64,000 nt of DNA from assembly GCF_000312545.1 (NCBI RefSeq), contig NZ_HE997540.1, positions 355,794 to 419,793 on the forward strand. Reading direction: 5' to 3'. The notes under the pieces were generated by a model. It saw only the letters and a program-made list of their open reading frames with translations, had not been told where the DNA came from and did not search any database. A program made the translations under genes and the position numbers. This DNA comes from Bartonella senegalensis OS02. Its GTDB lineage: Bacteria > Pseudomonadota > Alphaproteobacteria > Rhizobiales > Rhizobiaceae. Below are positions 27,738-38,461 of this stretch, one piece after another (positions within the stretch are counted from its first letter, which is position 1; each line of letters opens with the position of its first letter).

Positions 27738-29293
27738 GAATTTTGGGGACAAGAAAAAATACGATCAGCAGAGCCATGTTCAACCATTTCTCCATTGCGC
27801 ATAACAATTACTTCATGTGCAAGCGCTTTGACAACTTTTAAATCATGACTAATAAAAAGATAACCCAAATGATATTTTTTTTGCAAATGACGTAAAAGAT
27901 TAATAATCTGTGCCTGTACACTTACATCAAGAGAAGACGTTGGTTCATCAAGCACAATAAAGCGAGGTTTGAGGATGATTGCACGTGCAAGAGCAATCCG
28001 CTGTCTTTGTCCACCGGAAAACTCATGAGGATAACGATGACGCGTAGAGGGTTCGAGATCAACCTCATGTAACGCTTCAATCACACGATCATTGCGTTCA
28101 GAATAAGAAAGCTGTGGTTCATGAACTGATAACCCTTCAGCAACAATTTCATTCACAGACATACGCGGAGAAAGTGAACCAAAAGGATCTTGAAAAACAA
28201 TCTGAATATGACGGCGCAAAGGACGCATTTTCTTAAAAGTAAAATTGCTAATGTCCATATCATCAAAAATAATCTGTCCCTTGGAAGATAACATCCGTAT
28301 CAGTGCAAGTCCTAATGTTGTTTTTCCTGAACCCGATTCCCCCACAACACCAAGTGTTTGACCAACATGAATCGTAACATCTACATCCTGCACGGCTTTT
28401 ACATACCCCTTTGTGCGCCGCAAGAGACCCTTTTTAATCGGAAACCAGACACGAACTTTCTTACCTTGCATTAAAATGGGCGCATTTTTGTTCGCTTGAA
28501 GAGGATGTCCTTTAGGTTCTGCTGCTAACAATTGCTTTGTATAGGACTTTTGAGGATTTGCGAACAATTGATCGGTTGGACCACTTTCAACAATTTTTCC
28601 TTTTCTCATCACATAAACGCGATCCGCAATACGACGTACAACAGCTAAATTATGAGTAATAAAAAGCATCGACATATTGTTTTGCTTTTTAAGTTGTATC
28701 AAAAGATTAAGAATGCGCGCTTGAACAGTAACATCAAGTGCCGTTGTTGGCTCATCAGCAATCAATAACCGTGGACTATTAGCAAGCGCCATTGCAATCA
28801 TCACACGTTGCCGTTGTCCACCTGATAATTCATGAGGAAAGGACTCTAAACGTTTCTGTGGTTCATGAATTCCTACTTTTGTTAGCAAATCAATAATATG
28901 CGCACGCAGTGATTGATTTGTCACATCTGCATGCATTCTAAGAACTTCACCGATTTGGCGTTCTACATTATGTAAAGGATTAAGAGCGGTCATTGGCTCC
29001 TGAAAAATCATAGCAATATCTTTACCACGAATTTTTCGTAAATCTTCTTCTTTCTGCTTTAATAAATTCTCATTATTAAAGAGAATTTCTCCCGATTGAT
29101 AAAGCGTTTTCAAAAAAGGTAATAATTGCAAAATAGACAGTGCTGTTACCGACTTTCCAGAACCAGATTCTCCCACCAGAGCAACTGTCTCCCCTTCTTT
29201 AATTTCAAAAGCAACTTGTTCAAGAATATATCTTTGTTCTTGCCCTTGGTACAAAGCAACAGAAAGATCACGAACTGAAAGCAAATTTGTCAT
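27683..29293 (-). CDS. yejF: Peptide ABC transporter double ATPase YejF
   Basis: YejF powers the YejABEF oligopeptide importer. The 536-residue protein is two fused ABC domains: Walker [16 protein letters not shown] and signature [16 protein letters not shown] in the first, [17 protein letters not shown] and [15 protein letters not shown] in the second, each with a matching Walker B ([26 protein letters not shown]). The ATG overlaps the yejE stop by four bases. Yej systems import peptides such as microcin C and aid resistance to host antimicrobial peptides in Brucella; substrate here is inferred. Confidence 0.93.
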   Translation of the reverse strand: MTNLLSVRDLSVALYQGQEQRYILEQVAFEIKEGETVALVGESGSGKSVTALSILQLLPFLKTLYQSGEILFNNENLLKQKEEDLRKIRGKDIAMIFQEPMTALNPLHNVERQIGEVLRMHADVTNQSLRAHIIDLLTKVGIHEPQKRLESFPHELSGGQRQRVMIAMALANSPRLLIADEPTTALDVTVQARILNLLIQLKKQNNMSMLFITHNLAVVRRIADRVYVMRKGKIVESGPTDQLFANPQKSYTKQLLAAEPKGHPLQANKNAPILMQGKKVRVWFPIKKGLLRRTKGYVKAVQDVDVTIHVGQTLGVVGESGSGKTTLGLALIRMLSSKGQIIFDDMDISNFTFKKMRPLRRHIQIVFQDPFGSLSPRMSVNEIVAEGLSVHEPQLSYSERNDRVIEALHEVDLEPSTRHRYPHEFSGGQRQRIALARAIILKPRFIVLDEPTSSLDVSVQAQIINLLRHLQKKYHLGYLFISHDLKVVKALAHEVIVMRNGEMVEHGSADRIFSCPQNSYTQSLMAAAFALESDRL

Positions 29294-30432
29294 TGTAATG
29301 TCTTTCGTGGATCAAAAGCGTCGCGCGCTGCTTCACCAATAAACGCCAACAACGACAACATAACAGCAATAACAACAAACCCTGTAATACCAATCCAAGG
29401 AGCGTTCAAATTAGTGGTAGCTTGACGCATCAATTCACCTAAAGACGCATAACCAGGAGGAAGACCAAATCCCAAATAATCAAGTGATGTAAGTAATGAA
29501 ACACCTGATGTTAATAAAAAAGGCATATAGGTCAAAGCTGCAACCATCGCATTAGGTAATAAGTGCCGCATCATAATGGTGCTATTAGGCACCCCTAAAG
29601 CACGTGCGGCATCAACATAGGTAAAATTACGCGCACGCAAAAATTCTGCTCGCACGACACCAACCAATGTCACCCATTGAAAAAGCAGCATAACCCCCAA
29701 TAACACCCAAAAGCCCTGCGCCAAGACTGCAGCCATGATAATAACTAGATAAAGTGAAGGTACTGAAGACCATATTTCAATCAAGCGCTGAAAGATTAAA
29801 TCAACCCAACCACCAAAATATCCCTGAATAGCCCCTGCTGTTACACCAATGATAGTGGAAACAACCGTTAAAAGAATACTAAAAACTATCGATACTCTAA
29901 AACCGTATAAAACGCGGGCGAAAATATCACGTGTCAGATCATCTGTTCCAAGCCAATTCCACCGACTTATCGTACATTCTGGATCAGCGCTTCCCTGCGC
30001 ATAATTGATACAACGTTCCTCTTTACTTTGAAGCCAAAAAGGGGGAGCCAATGCTACCGTTCTATTCCCCACAACTGTTTTGTAAGAATAATGCACCAGT
30101 GGCCACAGTGCCCAACCATGCTGAGCAATTTCATTTTGAATAAAAGGATCGCGAAAATCTGCTACAGCTAAATCTCCACCAAATTTTTCATCAGGATACT
30201 CAAAAAAAACAGGAAAAAGCAGTTCCCCTTTATAAGAAGCAATAATGGGACGATCATTGGCAATGAACTCTGCCGAAAAAGAACAAAAACATAAAAATAA
30301 AAAGAGCCATAAAGACCACCAACCGCGGCGATTTTGTTTAAAATTGCGCCAACGACGTACATTCAGTGGAGAAAAAAAAGGCTCTTTCTGCAACTTAAAA
30401 CTTTGCGGACATTCACCTTTTGTCTCTTGCAT
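29290..30432 (-). CDS. yejE: Peptide ABC transporter permease YejE
   Basis: Inner-membrane permease of the DppC/OppC type. After an N-terminal cytoplasmic stretch and one helix (WWSLWLFLFLCFCSFSAEFI), a long periplasmic domain (WNWLGTDDLTRDIFARVLYG) leads into five membrane helices. The coupling motif is ARALGVPNSTIMMRHLLPNA. The ATG at 30432 shares one base with the yejB stop (TGATG); a GTG one codon upstream is the alternative. The three yej genes form a tight operon. Confidence 0.93.
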   Translation of the reverse strand: MQETKGECPQSFKLQKEPFFSPLNVRRWRNFKQNRRGWWSLWLFLFLCFCSFSAEFIANDRPIIASYKGELLFPVFFEYPDEKFGGDLAVADFRDPFIQNEIAQHGWALWPLVHYSYKTVVGNRTVALAPPFWLQSKEERCINYAQGSADPECTISRWNWLGTDDLTRDIFARVLYGFRVSIVFSILLTVVSTIIGVTAGAIQGYFGGWVDLIFQRLIEIWSSVPSLYLVIIMAAVLAQGFWVLLGVMLLFQWVTLVGVVRAEFLRARNFTYVDAARALGVPNSTIMMRHLLPNAMVAALTYMPFLLTSGVSLLTSLDYLGFGLPPGYASLGELMRQATTNLNAPWIGITGFVVIAVMLSLLAFIGEAARDAFDPRKTLQ

Positions 30433-31553
30433 CACAAATCCTTTTTATCAAAATTAATACGCGGATCAATGAACATATAAACGATATCAGAAATGAGACT
30501 CACAGTCAGACCAATGAGCGAAAAAATATAAAGAGAAGCGAATACAACAGAATAATCACGATTGACAATAGACGTATAACTTAAAAGTCCCATACCATTC
30601 AATGAATAGAGCATTTCAATCAACAAAGACCCGCTAAAAAATGATGCCATAAAAGTTGCAGGAAAACTAGCAATCACAATTAAAATTGCATTACGAAAAA
30701 CATGTCCATAAAGAACTGAGCGTTCGCTCAAACCTTTAGCGCGTGCTGTAACAACATATTGTTGACGAATTTCTTCCAAAAAGCAATTTTTTGTTAGCAA
30801 GGTCGTTGTTGCAAACGAAGAAATGATCATTGCTGTTAATGGTAGAACCAAATGATAAAGGTAATCTAATATTTTACCACCAAAGGATAATTGGTCAAAA
30901 TTATCAGATGTTAAATGGCCTAATGGGAACCAATTAAAAAAAGACCCTCCAGCGAAAAAAACCATTAAAAAAATACCAAAGAGAAAATTCGGAATAGCAT
31001 AGCCAATAATGATAAGTGCACTTGTCCATACATCAAAAGGTGCACCCTCTTTTAGAGCTTTCTGAATACCTAATGGTATAGAAATAGAGTATGAAATCAA
31101 CAATTGCCAAAACCCAAGCGAAAGAGAAACAGGTAAAGCACTCTTAATCAGTTCAATAACTGAACGTCCTTGTGTATAAGAATCGCCAAACTCAAAACGT
31201 AGATAACGACCAAGCATTGTTAAATAACGTTCCAAAGGCGGTTTATCAAATCCAAATTGCTTTTCAAGTTTAGCAATAAATTCTGGATCTAATCCTTGTG
31301 CACCACGATATTTAAAAATTCCAGAAGAAGACGATTCAACCTCTGCACCGTCCAAAACAACCTCAGAAGAAAGACCAAGATCACTCCCCCCACCCACTCG
31401 CCCTATAGCATCACCGCCTGTTCCTTGTAACTGAGCAATAATATTTTCAATAGGTCCTCCTGGCGTAAATTGAATAATAACAAAGGTTACTGTTAAAATA
31501 CCAATCAGTGTCGGTATAAGCAGAAAAAGACGCCGGAGAATATAGACTACCAT
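30432..31553 (-). CDS. yejB: Peptide ABC transporter permease YejB
   Basis: DppB/OppB-type permease. It starts MVVYILRRLFLLIPTLIGIL with FTPGGPIENIIAQL, which is typical of this family, then a YejB-type insert (GGGSDLGLSSEVVLDG) and the core helices. The coupling loop is RAKGLSERSVLYGHVFRNA. It is first in the operon. The binding protein YejA, which often precedes it, is not present; a cytochrome c gene lies upstream instead. Confidence 0.93.
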   Translation of the reverse strand: MVVYILRRLFLLIPTLIGILTVTFVIIQFTPGGPIENIIAQLQGTGGDAIGRVGGGSDLGLSSEVVLDGAEVESSSSGIFKYRGAQGLDPEFIAKLEKQFGFDKPPLERYLTMLGRYLRFEFGDSYTQGRSVIELIKSALPVSLSLGFWQLLISYSISIPLGIQKALKEGAPFDVWTSALIIIGYAIPNFLFGIFLMVFFAGGSFFNWFPLGHLTSDNFDQLSFGGKILDYLYHLVLPLTAMIISSFATTTLLTKNCFLEEIRQQYVVTARAKGLSERSVLYGHVFRNAILIVIASFPATFMASFFSGSLLIEMLYSLNGMGLLSYTSIVNRDYSVVFASLYIFSLIGLTVSLISDIVYMFIDPRINFDKKDL

Positions 31554-31693
31554 TTTTTATTTTCACTTTCCGATATAGCCAACCTAGTCAATTTAAAATA
31601 ATGATATACTTTTTTTTGATAAATCTATGAAACTCAAATTACAAACAAAAAAACCATTGCGCCTCTTCAAAAAATAGGCGCGTCTAGCGTGGT

Positions 31694-32251
31694 TCAGCCT
31701 GGTTCGTCTTCTTTCTTATCCATCGGCAAGGGAACAGGATTATCGGATAAACCCCGTAAATAAAGCAAAAGATCGGCACGATCTTGGTCATTTTTGATAC
31801 CACGAAAAGACATAATTGTTCCTGGAAATGCTTCACGTGGTGATTGCAAGTAACGATCTAAAGTTACAAAATCCCATCTCTTATCAGAATTTGCACGCAA
31901 TACACGTGAATAAGCAAAATCTGTTTTAGCTGCTAAAGGACGGTCAACTATCCCCCAAAGTGCTGGACCAACACGACTAGCATCATGACGCCCCGCGGTA
32001 TGACAGAGAACACATTGCCGAAAAATCTTACGCCCATTCTCAAGATTGCCTTGTTGAAGACGATCGTTTAGTGATAAAGAAGTATCAGGCGTCTTTTGCT
32101 TTTCTTTGAGCTTGTCATTTTTTATAACTTTAGAAGGCTGAACCAATGTAGAATTATCATAAATCATGTCGCTTAGTGTGGAAATTCCCACCAAGATAAC
32201 CAGTAAGAATAAGCAAGAAAAAACAAAATAGGCAATTGTTGAGCGATTCAT
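31694..32251 (-). CDS. Membrane-anchored cytochrome c (c552/CycM type)
   Basis: A single N-terminal helix (YFVFSCLFLLVILVGISTL) anchors the protein, with a linker of about 50 residues, then a class I cytochrome c domain. Heme attaches through CVLCH near residue 80 and the axial methionine is in PGTIMSFRG. It probably carries electrons between the bc1 complex and a terminal oxidase, like CycM in rhizobia; that role is inferred. At 185 residues it fits the family. It is divergent from kdsB with about 110 bases between. Confidence 0.9.
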   Translation of the reverse strand: MNRSTIAYFVFSCLFLLVILVGISTLSDMIYDNSTLVQPSKVIKNDKLKEKQKTPDTSLSLNDRLQQGNLENGRKIFRQCVLCHTAGRHDASRVGPALWGIVDRPLAAKTDFAYSRVLRANSDKRWDFVTLDRYLQSPREAFPGTIMSFRGIKNDQDRADLLLYLRGLSDNPVPLPMDKKEDEPG

Positions 32252-32365
32252 AAGAATTCAGATATCTCTATTATCATTCCCGCTTTCAGTTTAAGCTTTT
32301 TCCATATAATACATAATAATAAATAGCATTATAAATACATCATACACGGCATTTGGAACTTTTCA

Positions 32366-33097
32366 ATGGCTCTTAAACCAATTATTCTCATTCCTGCCCG
32401 TATAGGTTCAACCCGTCTTCCTCAAAAAGCTCTGGCAGAAATCGTTGGAAAACCAATGATTGTTCATGTTGTGGAACAAGCAAAAAAAGCTGCGTTAGGA
32501 CGTACTATTGTTGCAACAGATCATAATGATATTGCCAAAGCCGTTACAGCTTATGGACATGAATGTATCATGACATGCAGTGATCATAAATCTGGATCTG
32601 ATCGCATTTATGAAGCTTTAAGCCATATTGATCCTGAACGACGCTACAATGCCATTTTCAATGTACAAGGTGACCTGCCAACAATAACACCCCATGCAAT
32701 CATCAGTGCTTTACGCCCTCTAGAAAATAGCTTAACTGATATTGCAACTTTGGGTGCACAAATCATTGAAGAAGATGAAAAAACAGATCCGAATGTCGTC
32801 AAAATTATTGGCACACCGCTTTCTCACAATCGCTTTCGTGCTCTTTATTTTACCCGCGCGACAGCCCCTTATGGGGATGGTCCTCTTTACCATCATATTG
32901 GAATATATGCCTATCGACGCGAAGCGCTTGAGAAATTTGTAGCGCTGAAATCCTCTCCACTCGAGCAACGTGAAAAACTTGAACAATTACGCGCATTAGA
33001 GCATAATATGCGTATTGATGTAGAGATCATTGATACAATTCCCTTAGGGGTCGATACGCAACGTGATCTTGAGAGGGTACGCAAGATTTTAGCATGA
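32366..33097 (+). CDS. kdsB: CMP-KDO synthetase
   Basis: KdsB activates KDO as CMP-KDO for lipid A inner-core synthesis. The start [20 protein letters not shown] is the nucleotide-binding signature; [15 protein letters not shown] carries the metal-binding aspartate, and [18 protein letters not shown] and [14 protein letters not shown] are standard. 243 residues is normal. The stop overlaps the pheA start (ATGA), so the two are co-translated. Confidence 0.96.
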   Translation: MALKPIILIPARIGSTRLPQKALAEIVGKPMIVHVVEQAKKAALGRTIVATDHNDIAKAVTAYGHECIMTCSDHKSGSDRIYEALSHIDPERRYNAIFNVQGDLPTITPHAIISALRPLENSLTDIATLGAQIIEEDEKTDPNVVKIIGTPLSHNRFRALYFTRATAPYGDGPLYHHIGIYAYRREALEKFVALKSSPLEQREKLEQLRALEHNMRIDVEIIDTIPLGVDTQRDLERVRKILA

Positions 33098-33957
33098 AGA
33101 CACTAAAAAAAACCAATAAGATCTCGTTTCAAGGAGAATATGGCGCTAATTCCCATATTGCTTGTTCTAATATGTTTCCTAATATGGAAGCCATACCCTC
33201 AACAACTTTTGAAGACGCGCTTAACTTTGTGGAAAATGGACAAGCTGATCTTGCTATGATTCCTATTGAAAATACTCTTGCTGGTCGCGTTGCCGATATT
33301 CATCACCTTTTACCACACTCATCTCTCTATATTATTGATGAATATTTTTTGCCTATTCATTTTCAACTCATGGTGTTACCCGGCGTTACACATAAAGAAA
33401 TTGAAACAGTTCACAGCCATGCGCACGCTCTTGCACAATGCCGTAAAATCATCCGTAATAATGGTTGGAAACCTATTACTTCTGCTGATACAGCTGGAGC
33501 TGCAAAATTTGTTAAAAAAAACGGAAATCGTTCACAAGCCGCCTTAGCACCTCTGATCGCAGCAGAACTTTATGGACTTGATATTCTTGAAAGAAATGTT
33601 GAAGATAGCCCTCATAATATTACCCGTTTTGTTATCCTCTCACGTTCCCGACGGCATGTGCCCAAACCCCAAAACGGCGAAAAAATTATCACGAGCCTTC
33701 TTTTTCGAGTCCGCAATGTCCCAGCTGCACTTTATAAAGCTATGGGAGGATTTGCTACAAACGGGATCAATATGACAAAATTAGAAAGCTACCAAATTGG
33801 TGGCAATTTCAATGCAACACAATTTTTTGTCGACATCGAAGGACACCCTAAAGATCCCATGATGCAACTAGCACTAGATGAACTGTCTTTCTTTTCTGCT
33901 GAATTGCGCATTATTGGCGTTTATCCTGCTAAAAGTGATTGGAGATCACACATATAA
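33094..33957 (+). CDS. pheA: Prephenate dehydratase
   Basis: PheA converts prephenate to phenylpyruvate for phenylalanine synthesis. The catalytic domain includes [38 protein letters not shown] and a DTAGAAKFV stretch, with the ESP-type [17 protein letters not shown] containing the conserved Thr-Arg-Phe. The C-terminal ACT domain ([19 protein letters not shown], then LESYQIGG) is the phenylalanine sensor. It is monofunctional, without chorismate mutase. A decayed copy of its 3' end follows directly. Confidence 0.95.
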   Translation: MKTLKKTNKISFQGEYGANSHIACSNMFPNMEAIPSTTFEDALNFVENGQADLAMIPIENTLAGRVADIHHLLPHSSLYIIDEYFLPIHFQLMVLPGVTHKEIETVHSHAHALAQCRKIIRNNGWKPITSADTAGAAKFVKKNGNRSQAALAPLIAAELYGLDILERNVEDSPHNITRFVILSRSRRHVPKPQNGEKIITSLLFRVRNVPAALYKAMGGFATNGINMTKLESYQIGGNFNATQFFVDIEGHPKDPMMQLALDELSFFSAELRIIGVYPAKSDWRSHI

Positions 33958-33964
33958 AAGTCAA

Positions 33965-34060
33965 TTAAATTGCACAATTTCTCACGGACATTGAAGGACA
34001 TCCTGAAGATCTCTCATGATACAATATTCCTTGGAAGAAAAGTCTTTCTTTTCTGCTAAA
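33965..34060 (+). pseudogene. Decayed tandem duplicate of the pheA 3' end
   Basis: GACATTGAAGGACATCCTGA and GTCTTTCTTTTCTGCT repeat the pheA tail at an offset of about 155 bases, with substitutions and small indels in between that destroy the frame. An open frame at 34016-34246 starts inside it, but I see no ribosome site or family to call it a gene. Confidence 0.75.
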
Positions 34061-34434
34061 CCCCTTTTCATTATGAATACTGAAGAAGAAAATAAGCGGC
34101 AGCATCCCTTATCAAAATGTTCAAAGTGTCCCTATAACATTCTTGCAAAAAATGGACATCAATCCAGCCAAAACGAAACCAATACTAAAGAAACAACCTA
34201 TGCACCAAAAACAAACAGTTTCTATGACCATTCATATCCCTCATAAGAGATAATTCCCTGAAAACACAAACGATACTTCTAGGATAGTTTATCGCAAAAT
34301 GGAATAATTGTAAGAGTTTTTTTTAAGCTAAAAGAGTAGTTTAGCTTTGCATTTCTGAGTTAAATTCAATCTTTCATATTTATAAAAACTGATTTATAAT
34401 GAATGAGTATTTTAGGATAAGAGGGGAAAATATA

Positions 34435-34842
34435 ATGAAAAAAATTTTTACTCAAGGATTAATCGCTGCAAATATTCTTGCGTACTCCACTGTTGTATTT
34501 GCTGGATTTAGTGAAAAAAAATGGAATTTTGCTCTAAATGAAAGTGTTACTATTGAAGCAAGTGATACAGTACGTCAAGGCGTTGAATATGCTTGCAAGG
34601 CCTTCAAACCAAAAAAAGTGTCATTTACTTTATCGTATTCTACTCCTTCTGACTTAGATAAATTAAAAATCGTAGCTGACGATGAAAAGAAAATAACGCA
34701 TGATAAAGAAAATAAGGTATTTACACTTAACGGTGTAAAATCTCTTGATTTAAGCTTCCCTTCGTCAGGACATTATACTTTTAAAAATATTACGAAGAAA
34801 AAAGTTATTGGAATAAATTGTGATACAGGAGATTATGATTAA
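34435..34842 (+). CDS. Exported protein of unknown function
   Basis: The product has a standard signal peptide (MKKIFTQGLIAANILAYST, cleavage after VFA) and a mature part of about 110 residues rich in Lys, Ser and Thr with alternating beta-type stretches (VSFTLSYSTPSDLDKLKIVA, SGHYTFKNITKKKVIGIN). Two cysteines (EYACKAF and GINCDTG) could form a disulfide. I chose ATG 34435 because GAGGGG lies about nine bases upstream; an in-frame ATG at 34399 is poorer. It stands alone between AT-rich gaps with its own terminator at 34869. I do not recognise the family; a periplasmic or secreted protein is likely. Confidence 0.7.
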   Translation: MKKIFTQGLIAANILAYSTVVFAGFSEKKWNFALNESVTIEASDTVRQGVEYACKAFKPKKVSFTLSYSTPSDLDKLKIVADDEKKITHDKENKVFTLNGVKSLDLSFPSSGHYTFKNITKKKVIGINCDTGDYD

Positions 34843-34868
34843 TAATCTTTCTAAGAGCTCTTAAGTTC

Positions 34869-34904
34869 GAAGAGGTCTATCCCATTACTTGGTAGACCTT
34901 TTTT
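34869..34904 (+). terminator. Rho-independent terminator after the exported protein gene
   Basis: AGGTCTA (34873-34879) pairs with TAGACCT (34893-34899) and is followed by a six-T run. Confidence 0.8.
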
Positions 34905-35786
34905 GCGATCAGGCGTAGTGAATTTTCAAAACTTAAGATTCTATAAGTTCGAATTTTTAATCTTTGTCCCAAAAAATCAAAGTATTTATTAAAGTAAAAT
35001 ATTAAAAGTTTTTTTGAACAAATTGGATTTTCTCGTATTTTCGTTACAAAAGCCAATTCTCTTTATAAAAACACTCTCTCCAACTTTGGAGTTGGCTCTT
35101 TTCATAATTTTTACAGACTTCCCACCCTCTATCAATCATACACACAAACAGAAAAATAACAAAAAGCTCCATTTAAAATCTTTAAGTTTGTTCCATATCT
35201 GACCAAAGTAGAATGTAAAACCAGCTATATCCTACATTCTAAGAGTAAAATGAATACAGCAGTAGTCACGAGCAATCTTAGCTTCCTTTTTAGTCATGCA
35301 AAAACTCACAATCAAACTGCGTTTCAGACTACATTTATGTAAGCTTAATCAAAGTAAGATTACTCTTTTTTCTCTCACTGTTAAAGAATGCATTCATTAT
35401 TTAAAGCGATGAAATACTGATACGAATTCAATAGCGCTATTAAAAAACAATCTTTTTTGCCCTATTTTTTAACTTCAATTCATTGAAGGTTCTTCTTATA
35501 CTTTTATACTCTCTTTTGCTGTTTCAAATTTTCCGTAATTCGCTTAGAAAATCTATAAAATACGCCTTCTGTCACTCAACCCCTCATCTTAGCCAACAAG
35601 AATTTTCTCTATTCAAAACCATTGTATCAAAAAAAGTGCATGCTCTCTTTATACGCAATCACTGTGGAATAGCTGTTTGCATAAATCTTGATCAATAATC
35701 GCAAGCATATTTGTAATGTGTAATATACAAATTAATCTCAAAGGAAAAATTTTTAATCGTTCTCTCGATATTCTTCATTTCCTAGC
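34905..35786. other. Non-coding AT-rich gap upstream of ffs
   Basis: Nearly 0.9 kb without a supportable gene. A hairpin CCAACTTTGGAGTTGG followed by CTCTTTT at about 35088-35112 could terminate plus-strand transcripts. Open frames here lack ribosome sites. Confidence 0.4.
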
Positions 35787-35817
35787 TTGATTTTTCACTT
35801 TAAATCGACAATATAAA
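35787..35817 (+). promoter_or_regulatory. Probable ffs promoter
   Basis: TTGATT (35787-35792) and TATAAA (35812-35817) separated by 19 bases lie just before the 5' end of the SRP RNA. Confidence 0.45.
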
Positions 35818-35820
35818 TGT

Positions 35821-35917
35821 GGGAGGTTGGTGGTGGACGTACTGCTCGCCAACCGGGTCAGGTCTGGAAAGAAGCAGCCCTAACGAGTTCTGGTACGGGT
35901 CATCGTACCGACCTCCT
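35821..35917 (+). ncRNA. ffs: Small signal recognition particle RNA (4.5S RNA)
   Basis: The SRP RNA core is plain: GGGTCAGGTCTGGAAAGAAG followed by CAGCCC, i.e. the Ffh-binding symmetric and asymmetric loops with a GGAA tetraloop. The ends GGGAGGT and ACCTCC pair to close a single ~97-base hairpin, the usual alphaproteobacterial size. It binds Ffh and directs inner-membrane proteins to FtsY/SecYEG. It precedes dnaX, as in many alphaproteobacteria. Confidence 0.95.
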
Positions 35918-36146
35918 ATTTTAACTCGGTGAGTTATGTTTTTGTTGTTTTTCAGTTTCTCTTTTCAATTTTCAGAGTCACTTTTGTGTATAATTAAAGA
36001 GATTGTGGTTGTCTTTAAGCCTATTTTTTCACTCCTTAAAAAATAAATTGATTGAGGAAAAATCCTTTTATATTAGAGTAAAGTACTAGTTTACCTTGCG
36101 TGTTATTGATAAGTGTCCCACAAACGCTTTAAAGTTGGAATCATTG

Positions 36147-38087
36147 ATGAAAAATATGTCAGTAGAAACAACCTATCGCGTTCTTGCTCGTAAATATCGA
36201 CCTCAAAATTTCTCCGACCTCATTGGTCAAGAAGCGATGGTGCGCACTCTCACAAATGCTTTTGAAACAGGACGCATTGCACAAGCATGGATGCTCACTG
36301 GAATTCGCGGAGTGGGAAAAACCACAACAGCACGTATTTTAGCACGTGCACTCAATTATAAAACCAAAGATATTGACCAGCCAACAACTGTATTGAATAC
36401 ACTTGGTGAACATTGCACGCAAATCATTGAAGGACGCCATATTGATGTCATCGAGATGGATGCTGCTTCCCATACGGGTATTGATGATATTCGTGAAATT
36501 ATTGAACAAATACGTTACCGTCCTGTTTCTGCACGCTATAAGGTTTATATTATTGATGAAGTGCACATGCTTTCAACACAGGCATTTAACGGCTTATTGA
36601 AAACGCTTGAAGAACCACCACCGCATGTAAAATTTATTTTTGCAACAACAGAGATTCGTAAAGTTCCTATTACGATCCTTTCACGTTGCCAGCGTTTTGA
36701 CTTACGGCGTATTGAATCGACAGCTTTGAGTGCGCATTTGCGCCAAATTGCTCATCATGAAAATGTGGAAGTGGAAGAGCAAGCACTCTCCATGATTGCA
36801 CGCGCTGCAGAAGGCTCCGCACGGGATGCACTCTCTATTTTTGATCAAGCAATTGCTCATAGCAATGGAAAAATCAGTGCTGTTGCAGTACGCACCATGT
36901 TAGGCTTAGCTGATCAAGCTCGTATTATTGATCTCTTTGAATTCATCATGAAAGGCAACATTGTCAATGCACTCCATGAATTACGTAGCCAATATGATGC
37001 CGGTGCTGATCCCCTTACCATATTGACAGAATTAGCCGATTTCAACCATCTGGTCACACGTTTACGTTTCACACCAGAGATAGTGGAAGATCTCTCGCTT
37101 ACTGAAGATGAGCGTTTGAGAAGCTTAGATTTTTCAAAAAAACTCTCTATTCCTGTTTTATCCCGAAACTGGCAAATGTTACTGAAAGGTTTACAGGAAG
37201 TGAATCAAACCGCGCGCCCACTTCAAGCTGCTGAAATGTTATTGATTCGCCTTACTCATGTTACAGATCTGCCAACCCTTGATGAAGCTTTAAAAAAAAT
37301 CACACAAGAAAAAACACCTCTCACAATCGTTTCCAATTCTCCTCATCAAGAGTCCACAAGTGCGAATAAGACAACGAAAATAGAAGCTGCAAACGCCTAT
37401 CCTCCTTCACAAGTTGCAAACACATCATCACACCAGCCAGATTGCAAAACATCCCTGGCAAACCAATTAGACTGTTCATTACAATCAGAAAATTCCCTCA
37501 AAGTTCAAAGCCTCGAAAGCTCTCACTCCTCTGAAGTCACAGAAACTCTTGAAACTTCTCAATCTTTTGCACCTCTTCAAAATAGTGCAAATTTACCGCA
37601 TTCCTCCACGCACACAACAGAGCAAATCACTGAACCAAAAACTATAGTGATTAATTCTTTGCACGATATTGTTAAATTAGCTGAACAGTATAATGAGATC
37701 CCTTTTAAACTTCTTGTGACAGAATTTGTGCACCCTGTTTCTTTTGAACCAGGACATATCACTTTAAGAATTGCTGAAAATGCTCCCCATTCTCTTGGGC
37801 GTGATATAAAAAAAATGCTGTCTCAGTGGACGGAAAAACGATGGACTATAACCTTTGTTAATGAAGGAGGAGGACCAACCCTACAAGAAGAAAGTATAGC
37901 TGTTCAAAGGACGCTTTTTTCCAATGCAGAAGCAGATCCTGATATTGCAAAAATCCTCTCTCATTTTCCAGAAGCAAAAATTGTCGATATTCGCCTCAAT
38001 AAACAAGAAAACGATCTTGATTTACTCTCTAATAGCTTTAAAAATGCCGATACCTTTAAAGATGAAAATGATATCAATGATGAATAA
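36147..38087 (+). CDS. dnaX: DNA polymerase III subunits gamma and tau
   Basis: DnaX is the clamp-loader ATPase of the replicase. Walker A is [19 protein letters not shown], Walker B and DExx are [11 protein letters not shown], sensor 1 [12 protein letters not shown], and the SRC arginine finger [10 protein letters not shown]. The zinc-binding CxxCxxC of E. coli DnaX is absent (only one Cys, GEHC), as in related alphaproteobacteria. After domain III comes a Ser/Thr-rich linker (residues ~390-510) and a C-terminal tau part. I chose ATG 36147 with GGA seven bases upstream; the frame extends to a TTG at 36096. An A8 tract at 37292 might produce the shorter gamma form. It leads dnaX-ebfC-recR. 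Confidence 0.95.
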   Translation: MKNMSVETTYRVLARKYRPQNFSDLIGQEAMVRTLTNAFETGRIAQAWMLTGIRGVGKTTTARILARALNYKTKDIDQPTTVLNTLGEHCTQIIEGRHIDVIEMDAASHTGIDDIREIIEQIRYRPVSARYKVYIIDEVHMLSTQAFNGLLKTLEEPPPHVKFIFATTEIRKVPITILSRCQRFDLRRIESTALSAHLRQIAHHENVEVEEQALSMIARAAEGSARDALSIFDQAIAHSNGKISAVAVRTMLGLADQARIIDLFEFIMKGNIVNALHELRSQYDAGADPLTILTELADFNHLVTRLRFTPEIVEDLSLTEDERLRSLDFSKKLSIPVLSRNWQMLLKGLQEVNQTARPLQAAEMLLIRLTHVTDLPTLDEALKKITQEKTPLTIVSNSPHQESTSANKTTKIEAANAYPPSQVANTSSHQPDCKTSLANQLDCSLQSENSLKVQSLESSHSSEVTETLETSQSFAPLQNSANLPHSSTHTTEQITEPKTIVINSLHDIVKLAEQYNEIPFKLLVTEFVHPVSFEPGHITLRIAENAPHSLGRDIKKMLSQWTEKRWTITFVNEGGGPTLQEESIAVQRTLFSNAEADPDIAKILSHFPEAKIVDIRLNKQENDLDLLSNSFKNADTFKDENDINDE

Positions 38088-38101
38088 GGATACCTCTTCC
38101 T

Positions 38102-38428
38102 ATGCGTGATATGATGAATATGATGAAAAAAGCCAAAGAAATGCAGGAAAAAATGCAGAAAATTCAAGCGGAAATGGCTGATCTGCAAGTGACGGGAACT
38201 GCTGGTGGTGGACTTGTTAGCATCACCCTAAACGGTAAAAATACCATAACAGCAATCAACATTGATTCTTCATTACTCAAACCTGAAGAAATTGAAATCC
38301 TTGAAGATCTGATTATGGCTGCTTATAATGAAGCGAGAGCAAAGATTGAAATTGCTATGGAAGAAAAAACTAAAAGCATGACAGCAGGTCTGCCACTTCC
38401 ACCCGGTTTCAAACTCCCGTTCTCGTGA
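38102..38428 (+). CDS. ebfC: Nucleoid-associated protein EbfC/YbaB
   Basis: A 108-residue YbaB/EbfC-family protein that binds DNA as a dimer. It starts [20 protein letters not shown], forming the N-terminal helix, then [11 protein letters not shown]-like [20 protein letters not shown] and the C-terminal [10 protein letters not shown] that marks the family. It is 15 bases from dnaX and 33 from recR, in the conserved order. Confidence 0.95.
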   Translation: MRDMMNMMKKAKEMQEKMQKIQAEMADLQVTGTAGGGLVSITLNGKNTITAINIDSSLLKPEEIEILEDLIMAAYNEARAKIEIAMEEKTKSMTAGLPLPPGFKLPFS

Positions 38429-38461
38429 GCCAAATTTTACTGAATCCTTTGGAACCAGAGT

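Noticed and set aside
34016-34246. 76-residue open frame after pheA
   Set aside because: It begins within the decayed pheA duplicate, lacks a clear ribosome site and has no known family.
35483-35698. 71-residue frame with a TTG start before ffs
   Set aside because: No ribosome site, no recognisable domain, and weak codon signal.
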